From NCBI GenBank assembly GCA_964568955.1, contig CAZMSM010000085.1:1-7532 (forward strand): a stretch of 7,532 nt of DNA, written 5' to 3'. Positions 4,360 to 7,532 of this stretch are shown here, one piece after another. The position numbers and the translations under genes were made by a program. Under the pieces are notes generated by a model. The model saw only the letters and a list, made by a program, of their open reading frames with translations. It searched no databases and was not told the origin of the DNA. How positions within the stretch are numbered: position 1 is the first letter of the stretch; every line of letters starts with the position of its first letter. Source of the stretch: UBA1447 sp964568955 (GTDB taxonomy: Bacteria > Bacillota > Clostridia > Oscillospirales > Acutalibacteraceae).

Positions 4360-5772
4360 ATGATTACCCTGACTTTTGACCCCAAATCAAAAACACCCAT
4401 GTATGAACAGTTGTATAAGTTTATCAAAACCGAAATTGAAAGTGGCACCCTGGAGCAAGATGAAAAACTCCCCTCAAAACGTAAGCTGTCCGCCCACCTA
4501 AAAATAAGCACCGTAACGGTAGAGACGGCCTATGCGCAGCTGGTTGCGGAGGGTTACTTGCGCACTGTACCCAAAAGCGGTTACTTTGTACTGCCTTATG
4601 AAGGTTTTCGCTTGACGAAGCGGAAACCGACCATTGCGACTAAAAAAACTGTTTCAAATAAAACTGTGCCAAAATATGATTATGACTTTAAGACCAACGC
4701 TGTTATGACTGACCTTTTCCCCTTTGCAACATGGGCAAAGCTGGCACGAGAAGTTCTTGCACAAAACAGAAATGAGCTGCTGAATGTTACCCATCCGCAG
4801 GGCTCCCCGCAACTGAGGAACGAGATTGCAGACCACCTTTACAAATTCCGCGGAATAACAGCCCTTCCTGAGCAAATTATCGTCGGTGCGGGGTCTGAGT
4901 ACCTGATGATGCTTCTTATCCAGTTACTGGGGAGGAACAGCGTTTACGCGCTTGAAAACCCCGGTTACAGCAAAATATTTAAAATATTTCAAAGCAATGG
5001 TATTGTCGGGCTACCAATATCCTTAGATGAACAGGGGTTAAGTGTAACGCAGCTAAAAAAAACCAAAGCCAATATCGTGCACGTCACACCGTCACATCAG
5101 TTCCCGCTTGGGGTTGTGATGCCTATCGGGCGCCGATTATCGTTGCTCAAGTGGGCCGGCCAAAGTGATGACCGCTATATTATAGAAGACGATTATGACA
5201 GCGAATTTCGTTTTATCGGCCAACCCATACCTGCCATGCAGGGGCTTGACCATGCCGGAAAGGTCGTTTACATCAACGCGTTTACCAAGAGCCTCGCACC
5301 TTCGCTTAGAATCAGCTATATGGTGCTCCCCCCTCGTTTGATGAAAATATATGAGAAAAACTTCATTTTCTATTCCTGTACGGTGCCAAACTTTGAGCAA
5401 TACACACTTTACAGGTTTTTAAACAGAGGATATTTTGAACGGCATTTAAGCCGCATGCGAAACGCTTACAAAGACAGACGTGATTTATTTATAAACGCCG
5501 TTGCGCAAAGCCGATTGGCACCGGTTACCGACATCATCGGGTCGGACGCCGGACTGCATTTTCTGATGAAAATCAATAACGGTATGAGCGAGAGGGAACT
5601 TGTCGAAACGGCTTCAAAGGTTGGGGTTAAACTGCACGGTTTGTCGGAATATTACAATTGCCCTGTAGAAGAATATCCCAAGAGTACAATGGTTATCGGT
5701 TACTCCGGCTTAAACGCGGCGGATTTAACCGCTGCCGTTACGCGCCTGGAAGAAGTCTGGTGCTCGTCTTGA
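4360..5772 (+). CDS. MocR-family transcriptional regulator (GntR HTH plus aminotransferase domain), PdxR-like
   Basis: This is a 470-residue DNA-binding regulator. Residues about 8-78 are a GntR winged helix-turn-helix (PMYEQLYKFI, KLPSKRKLSAHL, TVTVETAYAQL, GYLRTVPKSGYFV). Residues about 110-468 are a fold-type I aminotransferase domain with EDDYDSEFR (276-284) and NAFTKSLAPSLR (306-317), Lys310 being the PLP-binding lysine. With a steady offset of two, Lys310, Tyr279, Asp277, Arg317 and Tyr203 match GabR Lys312, Tyr281, Asp279, Arg319 and Tyr205. GabR's substrate-binding Arg207 is Lys205 here, and no Arg is seen near the place of Arg430, so GABA sensing looks unlikely. Family members bind PLP and act on neighbouring genes. 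The divergent S-component gene suggests a PdxR role. AGGAG (4351-4355) precedes the ATG by 4 bases. Confidence 0.9.
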   Translation: MITLTFDPKSKTPMYEQLYKFIKTEIESGTLEQDEKLPSKRKLSAHLKISTVTVETAYAQLVAEGYLRTVPKSGYFVLPYEGFRLTKRKPTIATKKTVSNKTVPKYDYDFKTNAVMTDLFPFATWAKLAREVLAQNRNELLNVTHPQGSPQLRNEIADHLYKFRGITALPEQIIVGAGSEYLMMLLIQLLGRNSVYALENPGYSKIFKIFQSNGIVGLPISLDEQGLSVTQLKKTKANIVHVTPSHQFPLGVVMPIGRRLSLLKWAGQSDDRYIIEDDYDSEFRFIGQPIPAMQGLDHAGKVVYINAFTKSLAPSLRISYMVLPPRLMKIYEKNFIFYSCTVPNFEQYTLYRFLNRGYFERHLSRMRNAYKDRRDLFINAVAQSRLAPVTDIIGSDAGLHFLMKINNGMSERELVETASKVGVKLHGLSEYYNCPVEEYPKSTMVIGYSGLNAADLTAAVTRLEEVWCSS

Positions 5773-5796
5773 GCCAAATCACCTGAAAAACGACGC

Positions 5797-5830
5797 AAAA
5801 AAACGGAGTGCCTCATTAGCACTCCGTTTT
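5797..5830. terminator. Bidirectional intrinsic terminator between MocR and YabE-like genes
   Basis: AAAACGGAGTGC (5800-5811) pairs perfectly with GCACTCCGTTTT (5819-5830) around a 7-base loop. The A-run of seven (5797-5803) gives a seven-T tail to the leftward YabE-like transcript; the rightward side has four Ts. It therefore serves both convergent genes, and better the leftward one. Confidence 0.9.
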
Positions 5831-5844
5831 GATATATTCCCTGT

Positions 5845-7104
5845 TTAGTCCAGCACAAAAATGCGCACTCCCCTGTGGCCCCAAGCGTAACACTCATCAA
5901 AGGTGTTCATGTAGATGTCTATGGTGCAGCCGTTTGTTTTAACAAAACCGCCTGTATCCGCAGCAATGCAGTAACCATAGATATATTTGCCGTCGAGCGA
6001 AACCACATACAGTCGTGTCCCATAAGGTATTTGTTTGGGGTTCACCGCAATATGCCCCACTTTTGCCGGCAAGCCGGTTGATGTTGTGCCTCCGCCGGAA
6101 TATGCTTTTGCCGTACCGTCAATAAACTTTGTGTAATTAATCGGTAGCCCGTTGGCGTCAAGCTTTATGTCGCCGGGCATGGGCAGGTTGGATATGGGCG
6201 AAAGACCGGACTTGAACTTGATGGAGGACACTTTAATCATCGTGCCCACAAGAGTGACCTGAGGAACAGCCTTTTTGGTAACCGTTTGTGACACCACGGT
6301 GCTTTGGTCTAACACGCCGTTGACAATCCTGTCACTGTACAGGACCGTTTTTTCGCCATCGGCACCGGCTTGAACCTTTTTGGAGTCCCCAATGTACATG
6401 TCCCTTGATTTTTTAACCGTTTTTTCAAACTCTATTTTCTCGTTCTCGGTACGTTGTGTATACTGTACTCTTAAAACCTTGATTTCCATCCCGGCTATGA
6501 GTGCTGTATCGGGTGCAGGCTGCGTTTCGTCATCGGCACCAAGGATTACTTCGGCCCTTTCCACCGCTTCGAGCACGGTGCCCGCCGGTGTATTAATCTG
6601 CGCTGTTTTGCCATCGGCAACGACGGTAACGCCGAAAGCCCTTTCAATGGTTATCGTCATGCCTTCGTGAACAGGCTCGCCCTGAGCCGGGGTAACCCGG
6701 TCATTGGGGGCGATTGCCACGGCGTTTTTCTCCAGAGTATATGCTATGTTTTTGCAGGCCGTAATCGCTTTTTCGTTGTTCTCACCATCAGTGAGACTAA
6801 CAACACAAGCACGGTAGACCATAAGTGTTGAATCCTCCCCTTCGGTAAAACCGGAGGTGTCGAGCAAATCGTCTTTGCTCAAGATTACGTTTGCTTGGGC
6901 CAGAATTTCTTCCGGCTGCGTTTTTCGTGTAGATACGGACAGGTCGCTACCGGCGTCTCGAATGGTAACGGTGTAAGTGGACAAGGCGGACGCAACAACC
7001 ACACTTAAGCTAAAAGTTAATATAATTACTGCACAGGTGATTACCGAAACCTTGATTTTCGCCAACGACATATCGACAAAAGTTTGTCTTATTCGTCCTA
7101 ACAT
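5845..7104 (-). CDS. yabE: YabE-like cell-wall protein: signal anchor, DUF348 repeats, G5 and 3D domains
   Basis: This 419-residue surface protein has an N-terminal basic stretch and a hydrophobic segment at about 17-41 that acts as signal peptide or anchor. Three DUF348-like repeats follow (about 43-98, 100-155, 157-212), then a G5 domain (about 213-288), a linker, and a C-terminal 3D double-psi barrel (about 329-419). The barrel contains AADTGG with Asp383, IDIYM with Asp396, and DECYAWG with Asp403, the acidic positions that give the domain its name. YabE and Rpf/Sps-like relatives act on peptidoglycan; lytic transglycosylase activity is inferred from the 3D domain, not shown. The open frame extends to 7251, but AAAGGAG with 8 bases of spacing precedes the ATG at 7104, and the signal sequence begins there. 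It is convergent with the MocR gene and lies downstream of rpsI, with its own promoter. Confidence 0.9.
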   Translation of the reverse strand: MLGRIRQTFVDMSLAKIKVSVITCAVIILTFSLSVVVASALSTYTVTIRDAGSDLSVSTRKTQPEEILAQANVILSKDDLLDTSGFTEGEDSTLMVYRACVVSLTDGENNEKAITACKNIAYTLEKNAVAIAPNDRVTPAQGEPVHEGMTITIERAFGVTVVADGKTAQINTPAGTVLEAVERAEVILGADDETQPAPDTALIAGMEIKVLRVQYTQRTENEKIEFEKTVKKSRDMYIGDSKKVQAGADGEKTVLYSDRIVNGVLDQSTVVSQTVTKKAVPQVTLVGTMIKVSSIKFKSGLSPISNLPMPGDIKLDANGLPINYTKFIDGTAKAYSGGGTTSTGLPAKVGHIAVNPKQIPYGTRLYVVSLDGKYIYGYCIAADTGGFVKTNGCTIDIYMNTFDECYAWGHRGVRIFVLD

Positions 7105-7186
7105 CAGGTATACTCCTTTATTGGGTGCGCTAATTTTAGTTGCAACGATTGCACTACGCGACCCATATCTGTTTCGACCTTGAACC

Positions 7187-7215
7187 ATACTAAACATCAG
7201 TGCCTCAAAAGTCAA
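7187..7215 (-). promoter_or_regulatory. yabE: Promoter of the YabE-like gene
   Basis: On the minus strand TTGACT (7210-7215), a 17-base spacer and TAGTAT (7187-7192) form a reasonable sigma-A promoter, giving a leader of about 75 bases. A second, weaker candidate lies upstream: TTGTAC (7246-7251), 16 bases, TACATT (7224-7229). Confidence 0.55.
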
Positions 7216-7261
7216 ATCAATTAAATGTAGGTTTTTGTGCAATTTGTACAATCCACATGTC

Positions 7262-7289
7262 CGCTATATGTCTATTTAGACATATAGCG
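7262..7289. repeat. Near-perfect 28-bp palindrome, 13-bp arms
   Basis: CGCTATATGTCTA (7262-7274) is the exact reverse complement of TAGACATATAGCG (7277-7289), separated by only TT. The tight centre makes it a classical operator-like dyad, and a two-base loop cannot close as a full RNA hairpin without opening the inner pairs. A T-run (7293-7298) follows on the plus strand, but no plus-strand gene ends here. It lies upstream of the YabE-like promoter and overlaps a weak minus-strand -10-like CTATAT (7282-7287) with TTGCTT (7305-7310) 17 bases before it. Confidence 0.65.
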
Positions 7290-7410
7290 AATATTTTTTA
7301 AGCTAAGCAACGATAATCGGGGAAAATTTTTGTGTGATTCTGAAAACATCGTAATCAGTGAATAACAGGGCTATTACCGTCTTTTGCTTATTAATTCGCA
7401 TTATTACGTT

Positions 7411-7442
7411 AAAAAGCCCACGGCAAGAGCCATGGGCTTTTT
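7411..7442 (-). terminator. Intrinsic terminator after rpsI
   Basis: AAAAAGCCCA and GGC (7411-7420, 7422-7424) pair with GCC and TGGGCTTTTT (7429-7431, 7433-7442) around loop AAGA with one C-A mismatch (7421/7432). On the minus strand it ends in five Ts and lies 35 bases after the S9 stop codon, where an operon terminator is expected. The symmetrical A/T runs would also let it work on the plus strand. Confidence 0.9.
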
Positions 7443-7477
7443 GTTCTCGTAGGGCAGATTCGGAGAAATAACGCAAG

Positions 7478-7532
7478 TTATCTCTTCGAAAACTGTGGTG
7501 CGCGACGGGCACCTTTTAAGCCGTACTTCTTT
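7478..7532 (-). CDS. rpsI: Ribosomal protein S9, C-terminal fragment (cut by window edge)
   Basis: Reading the minus strand from 7531, the 17 codons before the TAA at 7478-7480 encode KKYGLKGARRAPQFSKR. This is the highly conserved C-terminal tail of bacterial ribosomal protein S9, whose last residues reach into the 30S P site and contact the tRNA anticodon stem-loop. The rest of the gene lies outside the window; in Bacillota it usually follows rplM (L13) in one operon. The terminator at 7411-7442 ends the transcript. The final Lys-Arg and the GARRAPQFSKR motif make the call secure despite the short length. Confidence 0.93.
   Translation of the reverse strand, partial: KKYGLKGARRAPQFSKR

Larger units (their letters stand above)
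7105..7410. other. Intergenic region between rpsI terminator and the YabE-like gene
   Basis: No convincing gene lies here. It holds the predicted promoter(s) of the YabE-like gene and the 28-base palindrome at 7262-7289. The stretch 7311-7410 is AT-rich and shows nothing I can name; the small minus-strand frame across it has no recognisable protein character. Confidence 0.6.

Noticed and set aside
4360..5772. Possible aminotransferase enzyme
   Set aside because: The N-terminal GntR helix-turn-helix and the divergent arrangement identify it as a MocR regulator; catalytic turnover is not expected.
7105..7251. 49-residue N-terminal extension of the YabE-like frame
   Set aside because: It has no signal-like character, the predicted promoter lies inside it, and AAAGGAG is correctly spaced before the ATG at 7104.
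7262..7298. Palindrome plus T-run as a plus-strand terminator
   Set aside because: No plus-strand gene ends here, the stem is AT-rich with a two-base centre, and the T-run is separated by AATA.
7303..7512. 69-residue minus-strand ORF near the right edge
   Set aside because: It overlaps the rpsI end in another frame and runs through the rpsI terminator. No recognisable protein character.

Overview
The window looks like a chromosomal segment of a Bacillota bacterium, probably of the class Clostridia. The evidence is a moderate GC content, purine-rich Shine-Dalgarno sites, a UPF0340 (YwlG) protein and a YabE-type G5/3D cell-wall protein (both typical of Bacillota), and a ribosomal protein S9 C-terminus of Bacillota type. 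This is an inference from gene content; no taxonomic marker is complete here. No mobile element, CRISPR array, tRNA or rRNA is visible.

Layout, left to right. Bases 1-695 hold no protein gene of convincing size but are rich in signals: a strong leftward promoter at the very edge, a perfect 12-bp inverted repeat, a nested stem region followed by a 7-codon ORF with a good ribosome binding site, and an 80-nt element closed by a perfect 11-bp stem just before the first gene. Bases 696-2945 (+) carry an aldehyde dehydrogenase of the CoA-acylating methylmalonate-semialdehyde type (mmsA/iolA family, with unusual substitutions) and a MacB/LolD-type ABC ATPase without a permease. They end at a perfect bidirectional terminator. 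Bases 3007-4178 (-) carry a UPF0340 (YwlG) protein and, upstream of it, an ECF-transporter S component. This pair is divergent from a MocR-type regulator (GntR helix-turn-helix fused to an aminotransferase fold) at 4360-5772 (+); the divergent promoters overlap in a compact control region. Bases 5845-7104 (-) carry a YabE-like secreted or anchored protein with DUF348 repeats, a G5 domain and a 3D domain, sharing a bidirectional terminator with the regulator. At the right edge is the last part of rpsI (ribosomal protein S9) on the minus strand with its own terminator.

How the parts may work together. The MocR regulator, the S component and possibly UPF0340 look like a small regulon; vitamin B6 uptake is the best guess from MocR/PdxR precedent, but it is unproven. 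The dehydrogenase and the orphan ATPase look co-transcribed from a complex leader. The YabE-like protein and the S9 gene are housekeeping. I did not find a clearly new multi-gene system. The most interesting items are the altered active-site positions of the dehydrogenase, its structured leader, the MocR/ECF/UPF0340 neighbourhood, and several strong unexplained dyads.
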